Source of the DNA: Acidobacteriota bacterium | GTDB taxonomy: Bacteria; Acidobacteriota; Blastocatellia; Pyrinomonadales; Pyrinomonadaceae | Length of the DNA: 8,563 nt | Direction: 5' to 3' | NCBI GenBank assembly: GCA_013140875.1 | Contig: JABFSB010000209.1 | Coordinates: forward strand, 1-8,563 | Part shown: piece after piece, positions 1-5,879 of the stretch | Position numbering within the stretch: position 1 is the stretch's first letter | How the letters are laid out: every line of letters begins with the position of its first letter | Notes under the pieces: model-generated | Seen by the model: the letters and a program-made list of their open reading frames with translations, nothing else | Databases searched by the model: none | What the model was told of the DNA's origin: nothing | Program-made: the position numbers and the translations under genes

Positions 1-293
1 ACCATATGGCCGCCTAATCTGGTGGATGGCGTGACGGCGCGTTCCAGATTGACTCTTGAGCCCGCTTTCAATTTTCCAAGCGTTGAATGGTCGAGGGTCT
101 CTTGAGAGACGTCTGCGGAGAATCCCGCCGGCTGGACGTCCAGAGCAGTCAGGCAAACGCCGTTCACGGATATCGAATCTCCGTCCACCGTTCCGTTGAT
201 GACAATGGACGCGGAAACGACGATCCGCGAACCGCCACCGTAAAGGTGCGTTTCGCGGACCGTTCCTAGCTCTTCGATGATGCCGGTGAACAC
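1..293 (-). CDS. ribE: Riboflavin synthase alpha chain, N-terminal part (3' end outside window)
   Basis: Riboflavin synthase joins two molecules of 6,7-dimethyl-8-ribityllumazine to give riboflavin and a pyrimidinedione, the last step of riboflavin synthesis in the cytoplasm. Reading the minus strand from the GTG at 293-291 gives 97 complete codons. The protein opens with the family's MFTGI (the GTG is read as Met), has SVNGVCLT at residues 42-49, an ET pair at 65-66, and VNLERA then RLGGH at 81-96. This is the first lumazine-binding barrel and the beginning of the second; full proteins are about 200 aa, so roughly half is missing at the window edge. The start is fixed by MFTGI, which is normally at the very N-terminus. 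No purine-rich ribosome site precedes the GTG; a (CT)6 tract does. It lies 24 bases after the stop of the TM2-domain gene and is probably co-transcribed with it. Confidence 0.95.
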   Translation of the reverse strand, partial: MFTGIIEELGTVRETHLYGGGSRIVVSASIVINGTVDGDSISVNGVCLTALDVQPAGFSADVSQETLDHSTLGKLKAGSRVNLERAVTPSTRLGGHM

Positions 294-305
294 AGAGAGA
301 GAGAG
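294..305. repeat. (AG)6 dinucleotide tract abutting the ribE start
   Basis: Six AG units (CT on the coding strand) lie directly against the GTG start of ribE, in the 24-base gap after the TM2 gene. They occupy the place where a Shine-Dalgarno site would be expected. Such tracts can change length by slippage, but six units is short. Confidence 0.6.
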
Positions 306-317
306 AAAATCAGGAGA

Positions 318-734
318 TCAAAACCAGGGCTTCTTGTTCACGATGTAAGTTTGAACAAACTCTTCGTCCGATTTTGTTAGGTACATTATGCCTTCGATAA
401 TGCCGATGACTGTCGGTATGAAAACCAGCGGTGTCCCGATCCCGCAAGTGACGATCGCAATTATTAACGTAACAAGATAAGCCGACAGGAGAATTACTCC
501 CTCCTGCGTATAGCCAAGAATAAATTTATGTATCCCGAGTCCGCCGAGAACAATGCCGCAAATACCGGCGGCGATCTTTTTCTCGGCACCCGCCGGAGCT
601 GCTCCGGGAGGGCGCGGAACCTGCTGCATCGGCATTGGGCTGATTGGCAGAACGGTGCCGCAGTTTGTGCAGCGGACATTTATTCCGGGATTTTGGGTGC
701 CGCAACCAGGACAGGGTTTGTATTGTGTCGCCAT
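318..734 (-). CDS. Zinc-ribbon and TM2-domain membrane protein
   Basis: 138 aa in three parts. Residues 8-25 form a zinc ribbon with two CxxC knuckles (C8/C11 and C22/C25). Residues 28-50 are a Pro/Ala-rich linker. Residues 52-118 form a TM2 domain: the KKIAAG entry, a first glycine-rich membrane helix with LGGLGIHKF, a polar turn containing LGYTQEG, and a second hydrophobic stretch around 80-118. The usual 'HxFYLG' is HKFILG here. TM2 proteins are small two-helix membrane proteins of unclear biochemical role; the fused N-terminal zinc ribbon is a common bacterial arrangement. The ATG at 734 is followed at once by the zinc ribbon, so the start is credible. The ribosome site is weak (GGAAAGG at 755-749 is 14 bases away). 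It has its own promoter between itself and the upstream channel gene, and ribE follows 24 bases downstream. Confidence 0.88.
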   Translation of the reverse strand: MATQYKPCPGCGTQNPGINVRCTNCGTVLPISPMPMQQVPRPPGAAPAGAEKKIAAGICGIVLGGLGIHKFILGYTQEGVILLSAYLVTLIIAIVTCGIGTPLVFIPTVIGIIEGIMYLTKSDEEFVQTYIVNKKPWF

Positions 735-762
735 AATTTTCTGGTTAGCCTTTCCGCGAACA

Positions 763-792
763 AGTATCAGACACGCCTAAGCCGTTTGTCAA
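763..792 (-). promoter_or_regulatory. Sigma70-type promoter for the TM2-ribE unit
   Basis: On the minus strand a perfect -35 TTGACA (792-787) is followed after 18 bases by GATACT (768-763), which matches TATAAT at four of six positions. Transcription would begin near 756, about 20 bases before the TM2 ATG. The -35 lies only 6 bases past the channel gene's stop codon, so TM2 and ribE can be expressed separately from the channel. Confidence 0.6.
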
Positions 793-798
793 AGGTTT

Positions 799-1779
799 CT
801 AATTTGGCGCCGCTTCGATCGCGGAAAGTTTTTTTACATCGATCGAGATCGGCTCGCCGGCTTGCATTTCGTTATAGATGCTGACGAATTTCGAGCCGAA
901 TATTACTTCGTCAGCCTTGTACGACGATCGCGTGTGGACGACGGCGGCAAAGGTTTCGTCGGTCGCGGTCAACAGGACCAGGATCTCGGCATCGGAATTA
1001 CGAAGGTCGTTTTGCGTAAGGCCATAGAACGGCGAGCCGCTATCGATCGGATGGACGATCGTCCACGAAAGCGGAAATATCGAGACAGTCCGTCTTTCGA
1101 GCTCCAGAATATCGAACCGCCGCACCTGACGGCCATTCTCGTTCTCGAATCTCGCGAACAGCACCTGTGCGCCGACCTGAATAAGCTGATTGTTCCGGGC
1201 GTTGACAATGCGGAACATCAATCCGGTAATGTCCTTATACGGAGCGACGACGGCTACTTTGCTGAATCTGACCCTTGCCGTGGGCCTCGCGAAACGCGCG
1301 AATACGAGGCCGGTGATCAACGCATTCGCGATCAGGCTGTAATACGATTCGATCGTAACGAGAAGATTCGGCACGATGCCGACCGGGTGAATGGTGCCGT
1401 ATCCGATAGTAGCGAATGTCTGCACGCTGAAGAAAAATCCGCGAATGAACAAGTTCTCGGTCGGCTCACTAGATGTGTCCACAAGTGCGGACCCGCCGAA
1501 CGACGCATAAAAAAGCCCGAAAACGATATTGCTTAGAAAATAGAGCAGCAGCACAAGCCCGAGAAAAACGCGCCACGACATCCCAAGCAGCGTGTGATAG
1601 AGATTTAGCGAGGTGAATCGGCTAAGCCCGGTGCGCTCGACGTTGAACGTGCCGTCCTGATTTAGCAGCCGCTGCCGGCTTTGCGCGGTTACGACCGAGC
1701 CAAAACCAAGATCGCGTTCCGCCTGCTCTTCTTCTTCGCTTGAGGGCCGAAAAGCGTTTTCGAGAATTTCTTCCGCCAC
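799..1779 (-). CDS. Inward-rectifier potassium channel, KirBac type
   Basis: 326 aa with the full KirBac plan. Residues 1-57 are a charged cytoplasmic N-terminus. An amphipathic slide helix lies around 58-68, and M1 spans about 69-93. The pore helix is about 112-123, followed by the selectivity filter TIGYG at 124-128. M2 is about 134-163. The C-terminal cytoplasmic beta-sandwich runs from about 168 to 310, with family signatures RFARPTARVRFS (162-173), WTIVHPID (239-246), SPFYGL (249-254) and a late EVIFGSKF (291-298). Members carry K+ across the inner membrane as tetramers, with the cytoplasmic domain gating the pore. No key pore residue is missing and the length is normal. The start is GTG at 1779, with no Shine-Dalgarno visible; the first internal Met (residue 67) would delete the slide helix, so the GTG is preferred. 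A strong -10 sits just upstream, implying an almost leaderless transcript. It is divergent from the 177-aa gene. Confidence 0.95.
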   Translation of the reverse strand: MAEEILENAFRPSSEEEEQAERDLGFGSVVTAQSRQRLLNQDGTFNVERTGLSRFTSLNLYHTLLGMSWRVFLGLVLLLYFLSNIVFGLFYASFGGSALVDTSSEPTENLFIRGFFFSVQTFATIGYGTIHPVGIVPNLLVTIESYYSLIANALITGLVFARFARPTARVRFSKVAVVAPYKDITGLMFRIVNARNNQLIQVGAQVLFARFENENGRQVRRFDILELERRTVSIFPLSWTIVHPIDSGSPFYGLTQNDLRNSDAEILVLLTATDETFAAVVHTRSSYKADEVIFGSKFVSIYNEMQAGEPISIDVKKLSAIEAAPN

Positions 1780-1789
1780 AATACTGGAG

Positions 1790-1819
1790 ATTATAGGCAG
1801 TCGGGTACAGAGAGTTCAA
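1790..1819 (-). promoter_or_regulatory. Promoter of the Kir channel gene, close to its start codon
   Basis: On the minus strand TTGAAC (1819-1814) and a perfect TATAAT (1795-1790) are separated by 18 bases. Only 10 bases lie between the -10 box and the GTG start at 1779. A start site 6-8 bases past the -10 would leave an untranslated leader of only about 2-5 bases, matching the lack of a Shine-Dalgarno site. Confidence 0.6.
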
Positions 1820-1849
1820 ACAGGGCCGCCTTCCGCAACGCTTATCGTG

Positions 1850-1855
1850 TAGAAT
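1850..1855 (+). promoter_or_regulatory. Possible -10 element for the 177-aa gene
   Basis: TAGAAT (five of six to TATAAT) lies 10 bases before the ATG at 1866. No convincing -35 is seen at the expected distance. If used, the transcript would again be nearly leaderless, mirroring the divergent channel gene. Weak evidence on its own. Confidence 0.3.
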
Positions 1856-1865
1856 TATTTATCAA

Positions 1866-2399
1866 ATGGCCGAGACTCAAAAAGAAGTGCAGCCGCCCAA
1901 GCTGACCAGAACCGCCGAGGGAATTGTCGATTCCGGTGCACTTGCGGATGTGATCGAATGGTTCCTGAATTTCGATGAAAGGACAGCAAGAATGCGGCAT
2001 CCACACACCAATGAACTGTTTCAATGGAAACAGGCCGACGACGAGGCGAACGGCATCGGCACTTATCCGTTCGAGAACGCCGAAGCACGATTCGCCATAG
2101 GCACGTTTCAAGCCGTACAGGAGAACAACTCCGAACCGCTTCTAAACCTTTGGCTGAACGACGTTACCGCCGCGCTCCACGAATCCCGCAATACCAAAAC
2201 CGAGATTGCCGAAGCAAACAAGATCGACGAAACCTCGCTCGATTCCGCTGTGGCGAAAGCAGACAAATTAACAACCAACGCCGAAAAACGCGTCTATCTT
2301 TCAAGTTGCTGGCTGGAAGCACTCTATACGGCGGAAGCCCGGGTGTTGGGATGGATTTATCAGGATATGTACGGACGGCCCTTTTCTCCCAATGGGTAA
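1866..2399 (+). CDS. Uncharacterised 177-aa soluble protein
   Basis: I do not recognise this family. The protein has no signal peptide or membrane segment, is acidic and looks mostly helical. Visible features: a basic/polar N-terminus (1-17), a helical stretch IVDSGALADVIEWFLNF (20-36), a polar segment with RHPHTNELFQW (44-54), an Ala/Glu-rich helix region (70-135) and an aromatic C-terminal stretch containing a lone Cys (C148), W149 and GWIYQDMYGRPF (162-173). No catalytic motif stands out. Support as a real gene comes from its length, lack of any competing ORF with motifs on the other strand, and its fit between a divergent promoter region and a convergent neighbour whose stop is 22 bases away. 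The ATG at 1866 is the first in frame after the divergent promoter region; no Shine-Dalgarno is visible. Confidence 0.72.
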   Translation: MAETQKEVQPPKLTRTAEGIVDSGALADVIEWFLNFDERTARMRHPHTNELFQWKQADDEANGIGTYPFENAEARFAIGTFQAVQENNSEPLLNLWLNDVTAALHESRNTKTEIAEANKIDETSLDSAVAKADKLTTNAEKRVYLSSCWLEALYTAEARVLGWIYQDMYGRPFSPNG

Positions 2400-2421
2400 A
2401 AACTGACGGTTTAAGCACGGC

Positions 2422-3255
2422 CTATTTAAAGACATCGCACTGCTGCATTGTTCCGTATTTCATCCCGACGGCGAAGGCCCTTTGCCTTTGATCGGCGGAG
2501 CCGTGGGTGAAGGAATCCGGTACTACAAAGCCTTGTGTGCGGCGTTGGATCATGTCATCGCCGACGGCCGCCGCTGCTCTTAACGCCTCGTCCGTGTCTC
2601 CCGTTTCGAGGCGGCCTTGCTTTTGAGCGAAGTTTGCCCAAATGCCCGCGTAGCAATCCGCCTGAAGTTCTAACGCAACCGACAACTGATTATTCTGACC
2701 CTGACGCTGGACGCGCTCCATGATGCCGGTGAGATTCTGAATATGGTGGCCGAATTCGTGAGCGATCACGTAAGCCTGGGCAAAATCGCCGGGAGCTTTG
2801 AACTCGCGTCGCAGCTCGTCGAAGAACGCAAAATCCAAATAAAGATTATAGTCTCCGGGACAATAGAAAGGGCCGGTGGCCGCGGACGCATAACCGCAGG
2901 CCGACGATACCTGATCGGTAAACAAAACAAGTTTCGGATCCTGATAACGCACGCGGGCCTGTTGCGGCAATATCTGGCGCCATGCGTCTTCAAGATTGCC
3001 CATTAACGCGCGGGCAAACTGTGTGTTCTCATCGGCCGGTTTTGCGGCGGAGTTGCTTGCGGTCGACGGCTGCTGGACCTGAGACTGATCGGGCACGCCG
3101 GTTTCAAGAAACTGGCGCGGGTCGCCGCCGAGCAAACAAACGATCGCGGCCAGAATCAGGACGCCTATTCCTCCGCCGCCAAGCGCGATTCCGCGTCCGC
3201 CCATTCCGCGGCGGTCTTCAACATTGGTGCTCTGCCGTTGGTCTCTCCAGCGCAT
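2422..3255 (-). CDS. Neutral zinc metallopeptidase, KPN_02809/YpfJ family, membrane-anchored
   Basis: 277 aa. A charged N-terminus with RWRDQRQS (residues 2-9) and a Gly-rich stretch lead into one membrane helix (about 22-43). A low-complexity Ser/Gln/Pro linker follows (about 55-75), then the peptidase domain. The zinc-binding HEFGH motif is at 166-170 (H166 and H170 ligands, E167 catalytic) and the family motif ELQADCYAG at 196-204 probably supplies the third ligand. C120 and C132 flank a conserved YCPGDYNLYLD-type segment and could form a disulfide outside the cytoplasm. The R-W-R-D start, length and order match the family (PF04228), whose substrates are generally unknown. The ATG at 3255 is preceded 10 bases upstream by AAGGA. 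It ends 22 bases from the convergent 177-aa gene and is divergent from the MEST-like hydrolase. Confidence 0.93.
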   Translation of the reverse strand: MRWRDQRQSTNVEDRRGMGGRGIALGGGGIGVLILAAIVCLLGGDPRQFLETGVPDQSQVQQPSTASNSAAKPADENTQFARALMGNLEDAWRQILPQQARVRYQDPKLVLFTDQVSSACGYASAATGPFYCPGDYNLYLDFAFFDELRREFKAPGDFAQAYVIAHEFGHHIQNLTGIMERVQRQGQNNQLSVALELQADCYAGIWANFAQKQGRLETGDTDEALRAAAAVGDDMIQRRTQGFVVPDSFTHGSADQRQRAFAVGMKYGTMQQCDVFK

Positions 3256-3268
3256 AATCGAAGTTTCC

Positions 3269-3282
3269 TTAACCGAAGTTAA
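3269..3282 (-). promoter_or_regulatory. UUCG-loop hairpin beside the metallopeptidase ribosome site
   Basis: Read on the minus strand this is TTAAC-TTCG-GTTAA, a 5-bp stem closed by a C(UUCG)G tetraloop, one of the most stable RNA loops. Its 3' arm overlaps the first two bases of the AAGGA ribosome site (3270-3266). It could modulate translation; the stem is short and A/U-rich apart from the closing pair. Confidence 0.4.
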
Positions 3283-3304
3283 TTGGTGTAAAAAGCGTGA
3301 TAGG

Positions 3305-3313
3305 ATTCTACCA
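3305..3313 (-). promoter_or_regulatory. Extended -10 promoter candidate for the metallopeptidase gene
   Basis: The minus strand reads TGGTAGAAT, an extended -10 (TGn plus TAGAAT, five of six). A start near 3298 would give a leader of about 40 bases containing the UUCG hairpin and AAGGA site. No good -35 is seen, which extended -10 promoters can lack. Confidence 0.42.
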
Positions 3314-3431
3314 CTTTTACGAGAGCGATTCGAATGGCAACGGTTTCCCGGACGGTTTCCTTTTGCGTGCTTCGCGATCCTTGCGTGAGATAAAGGCTAT
3401 TAACGCGAAACACTCAAAGGAAGATGAGTCT

Positions 3432-4340
3432 ATGTATGGTCTCAGCGAATGGAAAAACGGTGGCGAATTCTTTGACTACAAAGGATTCCCGATCTTTTAT
3501 CGGCAAAGCGGGCCGCGTCCCGATACTCTGCTTTGCCTGCACGGTTTTCCCACCGCTTCGTTCGACTATCGCAAGATCTGGAGTGAGCTCGAAAAGGCCT
3601 TCACGGTTGTTACGCTGGATCTGATCGGCTATGGATTTTCCGCTAAGCCGTATGATTTTGACTACACGACGTTCGTCCAAGCCGATGTTGTCGAAGCATT
3701 TCTCAAAAATCTAAACGCCGGTCGCGTGCACATTCTGGCGCACGATTACGGCAACACGATCACGCAGGAACTGCTCGCCAGGCGGCACGAAGGACGCCTC
3801 GGATTCGAGATCGGGTCGATATGTTTTCTAAACGGAGCTTTGTTTCCGGAAACGCATCGGCCCATCCTGGCCCAGAAACTTTTGATAAGCCCGATAGGAA
3901 AATACTTTGGCCGCTTCATCCCGGACAGCCGGTTTGCGGCCAGCCTTGCATCGATCTTCGGGCCGGGCACGAAGCCCACGGCGGACGAGCTTGCCGATCA
4001 CGTGGCGTTGTTCAAATACAACGAAGGAAAGCTCATCGCTCATAAACTTATTCGCTATATGACCGAGCGGGCGAAATACCGCGAAAGGTGGGTTGAGCCG
4101 CTTCAGAACATGACCCAACCATTCCTGTTCATTAACGGCTCGTTCGATCCCGTATCGGGCAAACACCTCGTCGAACGATTTCGTCAATTGGTGCCGGATC
4201 AGGAAAACATTGTCGAACTTCCCGGCATCGGGCACTTTCCTCACGTAGAATCACCGGATGAGATTCTCACGCATTTTCTGCGGTTTCTCGGCCGGAAAGA
4301 CGGGTTGGCAGGCCCTCCGAATTCTTCCGCAAAACCTTGA
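3432..4340 (+). CDS. Alpha/beta hydrolase with Asp nucleophile, MEST-like
   Basis: 302 aa from the ATG at 3432. AGGAAG lies 9 bases upstream, and the frame open back to 3297 shows no conserved residues. Core motifs: HGFP oxyanion loop at residues 37-40, nucleophile elbow AHDYGN with D105 in place of Ser, acid D239 in GSFDP, and base H268 in GIGHFPH. A lid region follows with FPETHRP at 138-144. Asp nucleophiles mark the haloalkane dehalogenase/epoxide hydrolase branch. The Trp that follows the nucleophile in dehalogenases is Tyr here, and the halide-binding Asn/Glu position of their HGxP loop is Phe. Dehalogenation is therefore unlikely. The SHDYG-like elbow, FPETHRP..LQKLL-like lid and RRW-like segment resemble mammalian MEST/PEG1 as I remember it. 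Substrate unknown; probably cytoplasmic. Its stop codon overlaps the HU promoter's -35. Confidence 0.9.
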   Translation: MYGLSEWKNGGEFFDYKGFPIFYRQSGPRPDTLLCLHGFPTASFDYRKIWSELEKAFTVVTLDLIGYGFSAKPYDFDYTTFVQADVVEAFLKNLNAGRVHILAHDYGNTITQELLARRHEGRLGFEIGSICFLNGALFPETHRPILAQKLLISPIGKYFGRFIPDSRFAASLASIFGPGTKPTADELADHVALFKYNEGKLIAHKLIRYMTERAKYRERWVEPLQNMTQPFLFINGSFDPVSGKHLVERFRQLVPDQENIVELPGIGHFPHVESPDEILTHFLRFLGRKDGLAGPPNSSAKP

Positions 4341-4366
4341 CACCGGTGGATTTAGAGGATTATGAT
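4337..4366 (+). promoter_or_regulatory. Strong sigma70-type promoter for the HU gene
   Basis: A perfect -35 TTGACA (4337-4342) and TATGAT (4361-4366, five of six) are separated by 18 bases. Transcription would begin near 4373, giving a leader of about 50 bases. The -35 overlaps the TGA stop (4338-4340) of the upstream hydrolase gene. Confidence 0.75.
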
Positions 4367-4409
4367 GATTGAACCCTAATTATGTAATTTCCTTCCATGT
4401 CCATTTTCG

Positions 4410-4417
4410 AAAGGAGG
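4410..4417 (+). promoter_or_regulatory. Near-perfect Shine-Dalgarno site of the HU gene
   Basis: AAAGGAGG lies 5 bases before the ATG at 4423. It is by far the strongest ribosome site in the window and fixes the HU start over the upstream in-frame ATG at 4369, which would fall at the transcription start. Confidence 0.85.
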
Positions 4418-4422
4418 AGAAG

Positions 4423-4698
4423 ATGATCAAGTTAGACATTGTCAACCAGGTTGCCGATAAAACGGGCGTGCCTAAGCAGAAAGCGGAACAGGTTGTCGAC
4501 TCACTCTTCAATGCAATGAAGGACGCTCTTGCCCTGGGCAAGAGGATCGAACTTCGCGGCTTTGGCGTTTTTGTTGTTAAGCCCAGAAAGCGAGGCGTAG
4601 GCCGCAACCCGCGGACGGGCAAAGAAGTGCCGATCCCGGCCGGCAAGACGATCCGGTTTAAGCCGGGCAAGGAACTTACGGCAAAGGCCGTGGGTTAA
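4423..4698 (+). CDS. hup: HU-family nucleoid DNA-binding protein
   Basis: 91 aa, the normal HU/IHF length. HU dimers bind and bend DNA with little sequence preference, compacting the nucleoid and helping replication, repair and transcription. The N-terminal helical part opens with MIKLDIVNQVADKTG and continues to about residue 44. The beta part holds ELRGFGVFVVKPRKRGVGRNPRTG in two stretches (about 43-66), with the GRNPRTG signature and the arm containing P72, followed by the C-terminal KTIRFKPGKELTAKA. The RNP sequence with a following T-G is typical of HU and of IHF-like proteins, so an IHF-type role cannot be excluded, but a single-gene HU is the simpler call. The start is set by the strong ribosome site. 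With a consensus-like promoter in front and an intrinsic terminator behind, it is a self-contained, probably highly expressed one-gene unit. Confidence 0.96.
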   Translation: MIKLDIVNQVADKTGVPKQKAEQVVDSLFNAMKDALALGKRIELRGFGVFVVKPRKRGVGRNPRTGKEVPIPAGKTIRFKPGKELTAKAVG

Positions 4699-4737
4699 AA
4701 ATACTTCGCGTCGGGCGACCTGTAAATTGAAATTTTG

Positions 4738-4790
4738 GTCGTAAATCGCAATCGGGACGGTTATGATTGTGATTTGCGGCTTTTGTTTTG
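4738..4790 (+). terminator. Intrinsic terminator after the HU gene
   Basis: A 16-bp stem pairs 4738-4753 with 4765-4780 (13 Watson-Crick and three G-U pairs) around an 11-base loop. It is followed directly by TTTTGTTTTG (4781-4790). It lies 40 bases after the HU stop and before the next gene's ATG, as expected for the end of a strongly expressed single gene. The stem is moderately A/T-rich, so termination may be incomplete. Confidence 0.78.
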
Positions 4791-4811
4791 CCTCAACACC
4801 CAATTCCTTTG

Positions 4812-5831
4812 ATGGACGCTCCGGAAAGAATAATTATTGACGATCTGATCGAGCGAAGCCTCCGTCCATCTGCGGCAACTTGGCTGAAACACATCGGATT
4901 CCTGTTGATAACCCTTATCACGACCACCGTCGCGGGCGTGCTTTATCCGTTCGGCTCGATACAAGTACTTCCAGACGCAGACCCTCAAACTTTCTCGCAG
5001 TTCATCGATTTTATCGTCTCCCTGCCGGCGAAGTACTTTTTGCTGATCGGATCGACTGTTTCGCGATTGCTGACGGATAGCTCATTTCTAACCGATGGAT
5101 TAAGTTTCTCGCTATCGTTGCTGTTCATCCTGATAGCGCACGAAATGGGTCACTACGTCGCATGCAGGCTTTATAAGGTCGATGCTACGCTGCCGTTCTT
5201 TATCCCGACACCACCCATGCTCGGACCGGCGGGCACATTCGGAGCGTTCATCAAGATCCGGTCGCCGCTCCCTTCGCGGCGTGCCGTATTCGATATCGGC
5301 GTCGCGGGCCCGATTGCCGGATTTGTAGCTTTGATTCCGATCGCATTGATAGGCGTACTGAAGATGCAGCCGGCCTCAGCTGAACAATTAGCAGAAAGCG
5401 GAATTGTATTTTCGAATCCGCTGCTGGTGCAGTTTTTGGCAGCTGCGGCGGGTTTCGACCTATCGGCAAGTGCGAAAGGGCCTTTCTACTATGCGGCCTG
5501 GGTCGGCGCGCTTGTGACCGCGTTAAACCTTATTCCGTCCGGCCAGTTGGACGGCGGCCACGCGGTATTTGCTGTTTTTGATGAGGTGGTTCACCGCTGG
5601 ACAGGACGCATCGCGTTTGCGGCAATGGCTATACTTTCCGTTCTGGGATTCTTATTGTTCAACAGTCCAAGCGGTTTTCTGATCGCCATACTGCTCGGCG
5701 TGATGATGAAAATAAAACATCCGGTCCCGTGGGACCAGACGCCTCTGGATCCAAAAAGAAAGGCCGTAGCCTTCCTTACTTTGATGATGTTCGTTTTATG
5801 CTTTCTTCCGTTTCCGATAAAGATTCTTTGA
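4812..5831 (+). CDS. Site-2 protease family membrane zinc metalloprotease (EGY-like)
   Basis: 339 aa from the ATG at 4812. An in-frame TTG at 4788 would add eight residues but sits inside the terminator T-tract, so the ATG is preferred; neither has a clear ribosome site. The zinc-binding HEMGH motif lies at residues 110-114 at the end of a membrane helix. The second S2P signature, NLIPSGQLDGGH (239-250), supplies the third ligand (D247). Between them are PFFIPTPPMLGPAGTFGAFI (129-148) and DIGVAGPIAGF (161-171), which resemble the plant chloroplast EGY proteases and bacterial relatives. About seven or eight hydrophobic segments are seen and no PDZ domain. S2Ps cut substrates within the membrane, often anti-sigma factors or short membrane peptides; no such substrate is encoded beside it. 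It likely needs its own promoter if the HU terminator works, but I found no convincing one. Confidence 0.92.
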   Translation: MDAPERIIIDDLIERSLRPSAATWLKHIGFLLITLITTTVAGVLYPFGSIQVLPDADPQTFSQFIDFIVSLPAKYFLLIGSTVSRLLTDSSFLTDGLSFSLSLLFILIAHEMGHYVACRLYKVDATLPFFIPTPPMLGPAGTFGAFIKIRSPLPSRRAVFDIGVAGPIAGFVALIPIALIGVLKMQPASAEQLAESGIVFSNPLLVQFLAAAAGFDLSASAKGPFYYAAWVGALVTALNLIPSGQLDGGHAVFAVFDEVVHRWTGRIAFAAMAILSVLGFLLFNSPSGFLIAILLGVMMKIKHPVPWDQTPLDPKRKAVAFLTLMMFVLCFLPFPIKIL

Positions 5832-5879
5832 GCCGGACGTTTACTCGTGTTTCCTATTTACGGAGAGACCATCGGCTCA
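5829..5879. repeat. Inverted repeat spanning the convergent stop codons
   Basis: TGAGCCG (5829-5835) and CGGCTCA (5873-5879) are perfect 7-base inverted copies. Each includes a stop codon: TGA of the S2P gene on the plus strand and TGA of the Uma2 gene on the minus strand. The 37-base spacer contains no T-run typical of an intrinsic terminator, so a bidirectional terminator role is only a possibility. Confidence 0.35.

Noticed and set aside
87..269. A 60-codon plus-strand open frame at the left edge
   Set aside because: It lies opposite the ribE fragment, which is unmistakable on the minus strand.
862..1536. A 224-codon open frame on the plus strand opposite the channel gene
   Set aside because: It is fully antisense to the KirBac gene, whose conserved motifs are clear. 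The product is a charged, low-conservation-looking sequence with no motif, and no ribosome site is seen.
3297..3431. N-terminal extension of the alpha/beta hydrolase to the ATG at 3297
   Set aside because: The 45 extra residues show no conserved pattern, the ATG at 3432 has a ribosome site, and the extension would run through the divergent promoter region.
3828..4244. A 138-codon minus-strand open frame inside the hydrolase gene
   Set aside because: Antisense to the conserved lid and catalytic part of the hydrolase, with no recognisable domain.
3432..4340. Calling the hydrolase a haloalkane dehalogenase
   Set aside because: Although the nucleophile is Asp, the halide-stabilising Trp and Asn/Glu positions are Tyr and Phe.
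4369..4422. N-terminal extension of HU to the ATG at 4369
   Set aside because: HU proteins start at the equivalent of 4423, which has the strong Shine-Dalgarno. The upstream ATG falls at the predicted transcription start.
4788..4811. TTG start for the site-2 protease
   Set aside because: It lies in the T-tract of the HU terminator and adds eight residues without conserved character; the ATG at 4812 is preferred.
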